Positions 1 through 6,136 of a stretch of 7,559 nt of DNA are shown here, piece after piece. This DNA is from Verrucomicrobiota bacterium. GTDB taxonomy: Bacteria > Verrucomicrobiota > Verrucomicrobiia > Chthoniobacterales > JAFAMB01. Where the stretch lies: positions 1 through 7,559 of the forward strand of contig JAFAXJ010000284.1 in assembly GCA_019241095.1 (NCBI GenBank), read 5' to 3'. Position 1 is the stretch's first letter. The number at the start of each line of letters is the position of its first letter. A program made the position numbers and the translations under genes. Below the pieces are notes generated by a model. It was not told where the DNA came from, made no database searches, and saw nothing but the letters and a program-made list of their open reading frames with translations.

Positions 1-731
1 ACAGTGCCTGTCACCATGGCGCCCGCATTCGAAGCTAGATATATGACGGCAGCGGCGACGTCAGTAATCGAACCCACGCGATTAATCGGCAGACGCGAAA
101 GTACTCCTTCGCGGTATGCAGGGTTATCGAGTCTCTCGGCTGTGCCGGGAGTGTAGATAAAGGTGGGAGCGACAGCGTTTACTGTCACTCCCGAGGCAGA
201 CCATTCAAGCGCGAGCACTCGAGTCAATTGATTGACTCCGCCCTTTGAGGCGCAATACACAGCGTGGTCCCGAATCCCGACGACACTGGCCTGAGAGCTC
301 ATATTAATAATGCGGCCATGCCTTTGTTTAAGCATGATCCGCCCGGCTGCCTGGCAAGAAAAAAAAAGCCCTTTTAAATTAACGGCCATCATCTGGTCCC
401 AGTCTGCTTCAGTGACATCTACTGCTGCGTGGTTTGCGCCGAGCCCTGCGTTGTTAACCAATACATCCAGTCGGCCTAAAGCGGTCTGCACCGATTGAAT
501 GCACTCGCGCGTCCGGCCAACGTCGCGAACATCAAGTGAGAACGCCTGAGCGGTTCCGCCATCGGCCCGGATTTCGTCCGTCAGTTTCTCGAGTTCAGCC
601 ACTGATCTGGCAGCAACTGCGACCTTTGCGCCGGCGTGGGCGAGTGCCTTGGATATGCCGAAACCGATACCTTGGCTGGCGCCGGTAACGAGAGCCACTT
701 GGCCACTCAAGCCAAAATCAGGATAGTTCAT
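1..731 (-). CDS. SDR-family NAD(P)-dependent oxidoreductase, C-terminus cut by the window edge
   Basis: A cytoplasmic classical short-chain dehydrogenase/reductase. I translated it by hand from the minus strand: 243 residues are visible and only the last 10-15 residues of a roughly 255-residue family are missing. The cofactor motif TGASQGIG lies at residues 16-23, NNAG at 93-96, the structural Asn at 118, and the catalytic Ser146, Tyr159 and Lys163 (YCASK) are correctly spaced. Arg42 at the end of the second beta-strand suggests, weakly, a preference for NADP. The overall style matches the gluconate/sorbitol/KduD-like group that acts on sugars and polyols, but the substrate cannot be read off. 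The start at 731 fits family N-termini; an in-frame ATG at 764 would add 11 residues and has no Shine-Dalgarno. The gene is divergent from the sugar ABC locus, so a role in metabolising the imported compound is inferred. It could equally be an unrelated oxidoreductase. Confidence 0.93.
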   Translation of the reverse strand, partial: MNYPDFGLSGQVALVTGASQGIGFGISKALAHAGAKVAVAARSVAELEKLTDEIRADGGTAQAFSLDVRDVGRTRECIQSVQTALGRLDVLVNNAGLGANHAAVDVTEADWDQMMAVNLKGLFFSCQAAGRIMLKQRHGRIINMSSQASVVGIRDHAVYCASKGGVNQLTRVLALEWSASGVTVNAVAPTFIYTPGTAERLDNPAYREGVLSRLPINRVGSITDVAAAVIYLASNAGAMVTGT

Positions 732-748
732 TTCAGTGAGTACACCAT
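728..748 (-). other. Mini-ORF (6 codons plus stop) overlapping the SDR start
   Basis: A strong Shine-Dalgarno, GGAGGT (762 down to 757), sits 8 nt ahead of an ATG at 748, in a different frame from the SDR gene. That frame reads MVYSLK and stops at a TGA that overlaps the SDR ATG as ATGA. The same Shine-Dalgarno is 25 nt from the SDR ATG, too far to serve it directly. The arrangement looks like a translationally coupled leader peptide, but it may be chance. A GATAAT-like -10 element lies at 775-770 with no clear -35. Confidence 0.35.
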
Positions 749-848
749 AATGAAGCACCTCCATAGGTTATTATCGCGAAAGAGTCAGGAGTTAGGAGCC
801 GGGGGGAGCCGAGGGAAGCAGGGATAAGAAGGTTGTTGCCAGAGAGCG

Positions 849-935
849 TCCCGACCGGGAACGCAAAGAACTATGGTCCCAGCACTTGAGTGCTGGAATC
901 TCAGCATAGTCAAGCGGTACGCCCTTTCAAGGGCG
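849..935. repeat. Cluster of three short palindromes (REP-like or structured RNA)
   Basis: Three perfect hairpins stand in a row. TCCCG/CGGGA is at 849-860 with a 2-nt loop. CCAGCACT/AGTGCTGG is at 879-896 with a 2-nt loop, enclosed by ACTATG/CATAGT at 870-875 and 905-910. CGCCCTT/AAGGGCG is at 920-935 with a 2-nt loop. None is followed by a T-run, so they are not intrinsic terminators. The tight, GC-rich, near-continuous palindromes resemble the dispersed extragenic repeats known from many environmental bacteria. Protein-binding sites or a transcribed structured element are alternatives. Confidence 0.5.
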
Positions 936-1084
936 GTTGATCGAAGCCGAGTGGCACCCAGCTAGAACAGACCGCCTTCGGAAGTGGTCTTTCCGGCTCA
1001 AGTTGGCGGCGTGAGACAACTCTCCTGAGGTGTTAGCAAGCAAAGCAAGAATCGGCCCGCATACTGAAAAGCTGACACTACCTC

Positions 1085-1099
1085 TCCCCGGACCGGGGA
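1085..1099. repeat. GC-rich palindrome
   Basis: TCCCCGG and CCGGGGA flank a single A, giving a perfect 7-bp inverted repeat. There is no T-run after it. It is probably part of the same family of palindromic intergenic elements as those at 849-935. Confidence 0.4.
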
Positions 1100-1128
1100 C
1101 CCCAAGCACCGAACGTTGGGCTGGAATC

Positions 1129-1214
1129 TGAGAGTCCCTAGAAATGCTCCTGCGTCCCTGGCTCACTCGACTCCTCGACTCCCTGGCTCTCTTGGGTCCT
1201 GACTCCTGGCTTCG
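1129..1214. repeat. Degenerate low-complexity repeat (GACTCCT / CCCTGGCTC units)
   Basis: The tract is built of pyrimidine-rich units such as GACTCCT, and CCCTGGCTC recurs exactly at 1156-1164 and 1181-1189. On the other strand it reads as purine-rich CAGGAGTCAGGA-like DNA. A similar purine-rich tract on the plus strand at 782-826 shares GAGTCAGGA (782-790), whose complement is at 1197-1205, so the two tracts face each other. The apparent protein on the minus strand here is a product of this composition. Confidence 0.45.
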
Positions 1215-1246
1215 AATCTGCAATCCGATCTGCTGTTTGATTCGAA
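1211..1246. promoter_or_regulatory. 8-bp inverted repeat, candidate operator upstream of the transporter genes
   Basis: TTCGAATC (1211-1218) and GATTCGAA (1239-1246) are perfect inverted copies separated by 20 nt. Each arm contains the palindrome TTCGAA, so each could also be a half-operator for a dimeric repressor. The position between the divergent SDR and sugar-transport genes suits shared regulation. This is inferred from symmetry alone; no regulator gene is in the window. Confidence 0.3.
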
Positions 1247-1394
1247 CATTATCCGCAAGTGATGGAGTTCAACCCCCCCGGAAGGCTTTTAGCCCTGACT
1301 GATAGCACCAGGGATCATGGTGGGACAACTAACTCGCAGTATCAAACCATTGTTGAGGAATTATTCCCTCTCTCAAACCCAACTATCAGAGTCT

Positions 1395-2354
1395 ATGAAT
1401 AAGATGATATACCCCCGATTGCTTCCTTTTGTAATAGCTTTCAGCTTAACGTTTCCTCTTGCGGGACACGCAGCACCTGAGAAGTTGAAAATTGTTTTTA
1501 GCGTGCCGAATATGGCTTTTCCCTGGGCTGCCTTCACAACGAAGATAGCTCAAGCCACCGGTAAGAAGCTTAATGCGGATGTGCTCCTTCAAGATGGTCA
1601 AGGGAGTTCTTCTACCCAGTCGAGTGACTTGCGTAATGCCGTCAACCAAGGCGTTGACGGCATCGTTATAGCTCCAACGGATGTTAAAGCCTTGGTACCC
1701 GCAGTGAATGACGTAATCAGGGCTAAAATACCTATCGTAACCATTGACCGATACGTCACCGGTACGCAGCAACCTGTACCGCATTTTGGAGCGGACAATG
1801 TGGCGGGCGGGGTCGAACAGGCTAAGTTCGTCGTCGAACATTTCCCTGCAGGCGCGAAGATTATCATGCTAACGGGCGAACCGGGGAGTAGTCCCGCAAT
1901 TGATCGTGCAGCGGGAGTCCACCAAACGCTTAAGGCTGCCGGGGACAAATATAAGATCGTTGCGGACCAGACGGCAAACTTTGCAAGAGCTCAAGGGTTT
2001 ACCGTAACACAAAATATACTAACAGCGTTGGGGAACCCGCCCGACGCGATAATTGCGTCCAACGATGATATGGCGCTGGGAGCTGTCAAGGCGCTTGCTC
2101 AGGCGGGAATCCCAAAAGGTAAGGTTATGGTCTTGGGCTTTGATGCCCTTCCAGAAGGACTTGCCGCAGTGCGGGACGGCGACATGGCTGCTACTGTGGA
2201 ACAGCTACCTGCTGAACAGGTTGAAACCTCGATGAATGCAGTGGTCGACTTTATCAGGAATAAAAAGCCCTTGGAAAGTAAAAAGCTAACGCCCGTCTTA
2301 ATCACCAAACATAACCTGAACCAAGCTGAGCGTTACAACGAGGTGAAAATGTGA
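1395..2354 (+). CDS. Periplasmic sugar-binding protein of a CUT2-type ABC importer (RbsB-like)
   Basis: A secreted solute-binding protein of the Peripla_BP_4 / ribose-binding family, 319 residues from the ATG at 1395. An ATG at 1317 would add 26 polar residues ahead of the signal peptide and was not chosen, although neither site has a strong Shine-Dalgarno. Residues 1-26 form a signal peptide with a likely cut at GHA/AP. The pattern of ligand contacts known for E. coli RbsB is retained: Asn39/Phe42/Trp44 at the N-terminal loop, Asp118-Arg119 in TIDR, Arg171 in DRAAG, Asn223-Asp224 in SNDD, Asp250 in GFDA, and Gln270 in VEQLP. A pentose or similar monosaccharide is therefore plausible but unproven. 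It is the first gene of the locus; the second binding protein and the fused transporter follow on the same strand. A small hairpin at 1355-1370 lies between the two possible starts. Confidence 0.92.
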   Translation: MNKMIYPRLLPFVIAFSLTFPLAGHAAPEKLKIVFSVPNMAFPWAAFTTKIAQATGKKLNADVLLQDGQGSSSTQSSDLRNAVNQGVDGIVIAPTDVKALVPAVNDVIRAKIPIVTIDRYVTGTQQPVPHFGADNVAGGVEQAKFVVEHFPAGAKIIMLTGEPGSSPAIDRAAGVHQTLKAAGDKYKIVADQTANFARAQGFTVTQNILTALGNPPDAIIASNDDMALGAVKALAQAGIPKGKVMVLGFDALPEGLAAVRDGDMAATVEQLPAEQVETSMNAVVDFIRNKKPLESKKLTPVLITKHNLNQAERYNEVKM

Positions 2355-2390
2355 GCGGAAGTAAACTTAGACGTATCGGCTCTTGAAGTT

Positions 2391-2415
2391 ATCGGCTAAG
2401 GTTTCGGTGGCCGAT
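2391..2415 (+). terminator. Weak terminator-like hairpin after the first binding-protein gene
   Basis: ATCGGCTA (2391-2398) pairs with TGGCCGAT (2408-2415), with one G-U pair and a 9-nt loop, 37 nt after the stop codon. The downstream DNA is T-rich but broken (TTGATGTTCTCATTTTC), so termination would be partial at best. The 8-mer TATCGGCT also occurs as a direct repeat at 2374 and 2390. Such a hairpin could instead protect the upstream mRNA and raise the level of the binding protein over the transporter. Confidence 0.35.
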
Positions 2416-2520
2416 TTGATGTTCTCATTTTCGGTTCGGTACGATTCCGAGAACTCATAAGATGGCGGGCTCATGGCGACAAGATATTCTTACCAGTGAA
2501 CGGCGCCGAGAATTCCAAAA

Positions 2521-2588
2521 GGGCTCAGCAGGCATTACAGATAATCCATAGCTAGCCAGTGCTGATGGGGAGCCCGCTAGCTTATCTG
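2521..2588 (+). promoter_or_regulatory. Possible switch-like leader RNA ahead of the second binding-protein gene
   Basis: Two competing structures can be drawn. In A, CAGATA (2538-2543) pairs with TATCTG (2583-2588) and AGCTAGC (2550-2556) pairs with GCTAGCT (2576-2582), enclosing a 19-nt loop. In B, GGGCTC (2521-2526) pairs with GAGCCC (2570-2575), and the adjoining AGCA (2527-2530) can pair with TGCT (2560-2563). A and B cross, so they are mutually exclusive or form a pseudoknot. No known riboswitch consensus was recognised. The element would act only if the gap is transcribed, which is likely for either a read-through or a separate transcript. Confidence 0.35.
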
Positions 2589-2596
2589 CAAAAACT

Positions 2597-2619
2597 CGGT
2601 CGGACCGTAAATTTTGTTT
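2597..2619 (+). terminator. Very weak hairpin followed by a T-rich tract
   Basis: CGGT (2597-2600) and ACCG (2604-2607) flank CGG and are followed by an AT-rich stretch with TTTTGTTT. The stem is only 4-5 bp, so this is marginal as an intrinsic terminator. It is listed because it follows directly after the alternative RNA structures at 2521-2588 and precedes the gene at 2709, the order expected of an attenuator. Confidence 0.2.
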
Positions 2620-2708
2620 ACTGCAGCTGGCCACGCAGTGTTCTGCCCTAACGCATAAGGAAAATGCTGTTCTCAACTCAAAGAAAATTTCAACGTTACA
2701 AGGATAAA

Positions 2709-3695
2709 ATGATTAGACTCTTTAGGTTCGCTACAAATTTTCGAAGCTGGATCGCCTTTATGGGCTGCAGCTTCGGATTAAATGTTTTTGCTTCAGCGGC
2801 TGACTCCACTACCCAGGGCAAAACAATTGCATTTGTGCCCGGTGTTATGGGAAACGCGTTTTATGTAAGCATGGAATGTGGAATCCGAGACGAGGCACTC
2901 AAGTACGGTTTCCATATCAATATTCAGGGTCCGCAGCAATTCGATCCATCGCTTCAGACGCCAATTGTCAATGCCGTCGTTGCTACAAGGCCAGCTGGTC
3001 TCTTGATTGCCCCAACTGACTCCAAGGCGATGTTTGTTCCAGTCTCTCAGGCTGTCAGCACCGGTATTAAGGTCGCTTTGGTCGACACCACTCTTGATGA
3101 CACGTCGAAAGTCATCGCCGCAATTGCGACTGACAACACCGCCGGCGGCGCTGCGGCTGCTGATGCCCTCGCAAAATTGATTTTCGAAAAAGGGGAGGTT
3201 ATGGTCATTGCCTTTCAAGCTGGCGCCAGCACTTCCGACCAACGTCAAAAAGGTTTCGAAGGTAGGATAAAAAACTACCCAAACGTTAACTACATAGGAT
3301 TTCAGATCTCGAACAATGATCCCTCCAAAGCTGCTGCTGAGGTGGGGTCAACGCTCGCCGCTCATCCTAATCTCGCGGGCATCTTCGCGACTAACGATCG
3401 ATCGGCGGAAGGCGCTGCAACAGGGTTGCGGGTAGCGGAGAAGGTAGGGGTTGTCAAGATTGTTGGATTTGATGCCGGTGACACGCAAATCAGGCAACTC
3501 AAAGAAGGCCTGGTCCAATCCCTCATCGCTCAACGTCCTTATCAAATCGGTGTTGACGGGGTGGATGCAATCGCGAACGCCTTGGCAGGGAAGAGTGTTG
3601 AACACTCGGTAACGACGGGTACGGTAACGATAACGAAAGACAACTTGCAGAAGCCTGAAATCCAAAAAGCTTTGTACAAGCTTAAGTGCGATTGA
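2709..3695 (+). CDS. Second periplasmic sugar-binding protein, distinct RbsB-like subgroup
   Basis: A 328-residue solute-binding protein of the Peripla_BP_4 family. The ATG at 2709 is preferred because AAGGA lies 4 nt ahead of it and the signal peptide (residues 1-31, cut at ASA/AD) begins there; an ATG at 2664, with AAGGA only 2 nt away, would add 15 residues. Fold landmarks are GNAFYVSM (48-55), the GPQQFDPSLQTP block (74-85), LIAPTD (99-104), LVDTT (124-128), TDN (141-143), Arg179, TND (228-230), GFD (253-255) and Gln275. The Asp of the RbsB ligand pair is present (Asp126) but the adjacent Arg is Thr127, so the ligand probably differs from that of the first protein. Cys57 and the near-terminal Cys327 could form a disulfide. 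It lies between the first binding protein and the fused transporter; it is clearly not a recent duplicate, since similarity to the first protein is limited to family motifs. Confidence 0.92.
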   Translation: MIRLFRFATNFRSWIAFMGCSFGLNVFASAADSTTQGKTIAFVPGVMGNAFYVSMECGIRDEALKYGFHINIQGPQQFDPSLQTPIVNAVVATRPAGLLIAPTDSKAMFVPVSQAVSTGIKVALVDTTLDDTSKVIAAIATDNTAGGAAAADALAKLIFEKGEVMVIAFQAGASTSDQRQKGFEGRIKNYPNVNYIGFQISNNDPSKAAAEVGSTLAAHPNLAGIFATNDRSAEGAATGLRVAEKVGVVKIVGFDAGDTQIRQLKEGLVQSLIAQRPYQIGVDGVDAIANALAGKSVEHSVTTGTVTITKDNLQKPEIQKALYKLKCD

Positions 3696-3838
3696 TGCCC
3701 CTATGCGGCTGGCAAGCACTCTAGGATGCACGATCGTTTTCGGCCAATACGTGAGGTGGTCTCCCGAAGATTTTCTAACTTCCAAGGGCTTCTCAAATCG
3801 CTCCAACGCCGCGAGACAATTGTGAGTGTGCCATTCCT

Positions 3839-5668
3839 ATGTCAGAGGCTCCTTTAATCGATGCCCGCGCCATAGCCAGGCAATTTGGCCATGTCCAGGC
3901 GTTGCGAGGTGCTGACTTCAGCGTCGGCCGGGGCGAAATCGTCGCCTTAATCGGCGATAATGGCGCCGGTAAGAGCACCCTTATTCGAATCCTTTCAGGC
4001 ATTGATCGCCCGGATCACGGAGAGATATTTGTTAACGGCCAACTCGTTCATATGAACGGACCTCAGGACGCGCGCTCAGCCGGTATCGAAACCGTTTATC
4101 AGGATTTAGCTTTGGCCCCAGATTTGAACGCCGCGGCAAACGTCTTCTTGGGGCGTGAACTTGTGAGGCCCGGCATTCTAGGACGTCTAGGAGTGTTAGA
4201 CGAGTCCCGGATGATTCGTCAAGCGGCCGAAGGAATGGCAAAGCTAGGCGTAACGATCCGCCCATCAGCCGAGGTGCACAGTCTGTCCGGAGGACAACGC
4301 CAGAGCGCAGCGGTTGCCCGCGCAGCGATGTGGGCCACGAGCGCGATTTTCATGGATGAGCCGACCGCAAACCTTGGTGTAGTGCAGACTAGGGGGGTGA
4401 TCGACTTGATTCGGCGGGTACGAGACGCCGGTACAGCGGTAGTTATCATCAGCCACAACCTGCCTCAAATGCTCGATATTACGGACCGAATTGTCATTCT
4501 GCGCCTGGGCCGCACGGTCGGACAAGTCGCATCTTCGGCAACGACCGTGGATGATCTCATCAGCGCTATGATGACGGGCGTGCTCCGGAACGAACCGCGT
4601 GCACCGGAGCAAGGCCGCCTGATCGAACCCAGCGAGCAATTGGGCAGTTTTGCGGCCTCAACTGAGCCTCTTCAAGAGAAACGAGAGACCGGCGATATGC
4701 TTGGACGTTTCCGAAGCTTCTTCGGCAGTCAGTCGGCAGCGCTCTTTCTTGCCCTGATCGGATTGGCAGTTTTCTTTTCGGTATTGCGTCCTGCTGCCTT
4801 CCCTACAATTGCCAATGCAATGAACATGGCTACGAACGCCTCAGTCCTTCTTGTCCTGGCGGTTGGTAGCACCTTGGTAATCTTGACAGGTGGAATCGAC
4901 CTGTCCATTAACGGTGTACTCGTGTTTTCTGGCGTCATTGCGGCGATGGCCATGGTTGCGATTGGCGGGGATAGTCCAGGGGTCCTGATTGCTGGCCTTG
5001 TCTGTGGTGTTGCGGCCGGCACGGGTTGGGGAATTATAAACGGCTTGCTTGTGGCGAAGGCCAGGGTTCCTGCACTGATCGTTACCTTGGGTACTATGGG
5101 GATGTCACTCGGACTCGCTCTGTTGTTAACCCGCGGAGTAGACATCTCGGATATTCCTGAGAACCTTGTGCTCACAGTCGGTTCCGGCAGGCTAGGCGGG
5201 ATTCCTATTCTTGTGATTGTCACTACCGCGGTTTTCGTTATCGGGGCGCTCGTGCTTAGATTCACGCAATTTGGTCGTTACACTTACGCGGTTGGATCCA
5301 GCCCCGACGCGTGTCGAAGGGCCAGCATCAACGTTACATCCCACTTGATTAAGGTTTACATGCTCGCTGGAATGCTATCAGGCCTGGCCGGCTATCTCTC
5401 ACTTGCCAGATTCGCTACCACGACCCTAAGCGGCCATCAAACGGACAATCTCCAGGTGATTGCTGGTGTTGTAATTGGCGGCACAAGCCTCTTCGGCGGC
5501 TCTGGCGGGATGCTGGGGACGCTCGTCGGCATCATCATTCCCGTAATGCTGCTGGACGGTTTCGTCGTTCTCGGGCTTCCACCTTTTTGGCAGCAGGTTG
5601 CAGTCGGAGCGGTGCTGATCGCTGCAGTGTATTTCGACCAGTTGCGCCGGGAATTGAGGTATCGCTAA
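3839..5668 (+). CDS. Fused sugar ABC importer: ATP-binding domain plus RbsC-type permease
   Basis: One 609-residue inner-membrane protein containing two importer parts that are normally separate. Residues 1-250 form one ATPase domain of the FrcA/RbsA type: Walker A GDNGAGKST (39-47, Lys45), Q-loop Gln88, signature LSGGQ (149-153), Walker B ending Asp173-Glu174, D-loop ANLG (177-180), H-loop His206. A polar linker covers about 251-290. Residues 291-605 form a full-length permease (BPD_transp_2/RbsC family) with about eight to ten hydrophobic segments, the motif GGIDLS (351-356), NGLLVAKARVPALIVTLG (401-418) and GGTSLFGG (547-554). All ATPase motifs are intact. A homodimer would supply two ATPases and two permeases. 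The start has only a weak Shine-Dalgarno but matches family N-termini. It follows the second binding-protein gene by 143 nt. An internal ATG at 4697 (Met287) could in principle yield the permease alone. The substrate is set by the binding proteins and is unknown. Confidence 0.94.
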   Translation: MSEAPLIDARAIARQFGHVQALRGADFSVGRGEIVALIGDNGAGKSTLIRILSGIDRPDHGEIFVNGQLVHMNGPQDARSAGIETVYQDLALAPDLNAAANVFLGRELVRPGILGRLGVLDESRMIRQAAEGMAKLGVTIRPSAEVHSLSGGQRQSAAVARAAMWATSAIFMDEPTANLGVVQTRGVIDLIRRVRDAGTAVVIISHNLPQMLDITDRIVILRLGRTVGQVASSATTVDDLISAMMTGVLRNEPRAPEQGRLIEPSEQLGSFAASTEPLQEKRETGDMLGRFRSFFGSQSAALFLALIGLAVFFSVLRPAAFPTIANAMNMATNASVLLVLAVGSTLVILTGGIDLSINGVLVFSGVIAAMAMVAIGGDSPGVLIAGLVCGVAAGTGWGIINGLLVAKARVPALIVTLGTMGMSLGLALLLTRGVDISDIPENLVLTVGSGRLGGIPILVIVTTAVFVIGALVLRFTQFGRYTYAVGSSPDACRRASINVTSHLIKVYMLAGMLSGLAGYLSLARFATTTLSGHQTDNLQVIAGVVIGGTSLFGGSGGMLGTLVGIIIPVMLLDGFVVLGLPPFWQQVAVGAVLIAAVYFDQLRRELRYR

Positions 5669-6136
5669 ATGGGCGACGCGAGCCTGCGCGCCCCCGCGAG
5701 CATTTGTTATGAAAATTGCGGTTGATCGGTTGGCTGATGGTCGGCCGGAATCATTGCCTCAGCGGCATGCATCTCCTGCCATTGCGCTCAGCCGGACTCC
5801 GGCTCCTTACGACGGCGTCATCATCGCGTCAGCACATAACTTGGCGCCACATATTGCAACAAAGGTCTCAACGAGAAGCGTGTCCCAGTGGCGCCGCTCC
5901 GCTGAACGAAGGATTGCGCTCACCCGAGCCCCGCCGTCTGAGTGTCTCATACAGGCTAGTCAGCAACCCCTGCGCACATTGATGACATTATCGTCACGCA
6001 TCAGTTTCATGCGGTGAGAGAATCCAATGCGCTCGGTTTGCCAAGCGCCGTGGTTAGATCCGCTTGCGCCAGTATGACCGAAAGCGTCAACTTGCGGCCC
6101 TGGTTTATGCAACTCGGTTTGGAGCTGAAATCCTAG
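5669..6136 (+). pseudogene. Possible frame-broken gene remnant, identity uncertain
   Basis: An ATG directly abuts the transporter stop codon (TAAATG, 5666-5671), as for a next operon gene, but its frame stops after 18 codons at 5723-5725. A second frame is open from 5709 to 6017 (102 codons, starting MKIAVDRLADG), and the original frame is open again from 5960 to 6136, ending in a TAG. The last stretch has a protein-like run including DDIIVTHQFHAVRESNALG (about 5978-6034), which weakly recalls the C-terminal region of polysaccharide pyruvyl transferases. A link of the 5709 frame to sugar-phosphate isomerases was considered and is no better supported. Either this is a decayed gene with frameshifts or it is non-coding DNA with chance open frames. 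No function is assigned. Confidence 0.25.

Larger units (their letters stand above)
765..1316. other. Divergent intergenic region, no gene recognised
   Basis: This region separates the leftward SDR gene from the rightward transporter genes and should hold promoters for both. I see no convincing coding region. An open frame on the minus strand (1223-927) is Arg/Ser/Gln-rich and derives from low-complexity repeat DNA. The notable content is palindromes at 849-935 and 1085-1099, purine-rich or pyrimidine-rich repetitive tracts at 782-826 and 1129-1214, and an inverted repeat at 1211-1246. No clear sigma-70 promoter was found for the rightward genes. Confidence 0.6.

Noticed and set aside
310..827. 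Open frames on the plus strand at 310-498 and 636-827
   Set aside because: The first is antisense to the well-supported SDR gene and the second overlaps its 5' end; neither shows protein-like motifs.
1201..1222. GGCTTCGAATCTG resembling a tRNA T-loop
   Set aside because: The flanking bases do not form a T-stem or acceptor stem, so no tRNA or tRNA-derived attachment site is supported.
927..1223. 98-residue open frame on the minus strand in the divergent intergenic region
   Set aside because: It is Arg/Ser/Gln-rich, is encoded by degenerate repeat and palindromic DNA, has no recognisable domain and no clear ribosome-binding site.
3815..3836. AATTGTGAG near 3818-3826, which resembles half of the lac operator
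   Set aside because: The second half-site is missing and the match is a short stretch just before the start codon; chance is the simplest explanation.
1446..5265. Many open frames opposite to or out of phase with the transporter genes
   Set aside because: They are shadows of genes with clear domain motifs in the other frame.
5716..5982. 88-residue open frame overlapping the one at 5709
   Set aside because: Overlapping long frames in GC-rich DNA are common; its composition is Arg/Ser/Leu-rich without a domain, and it is treated as part of the uncertain remnant.
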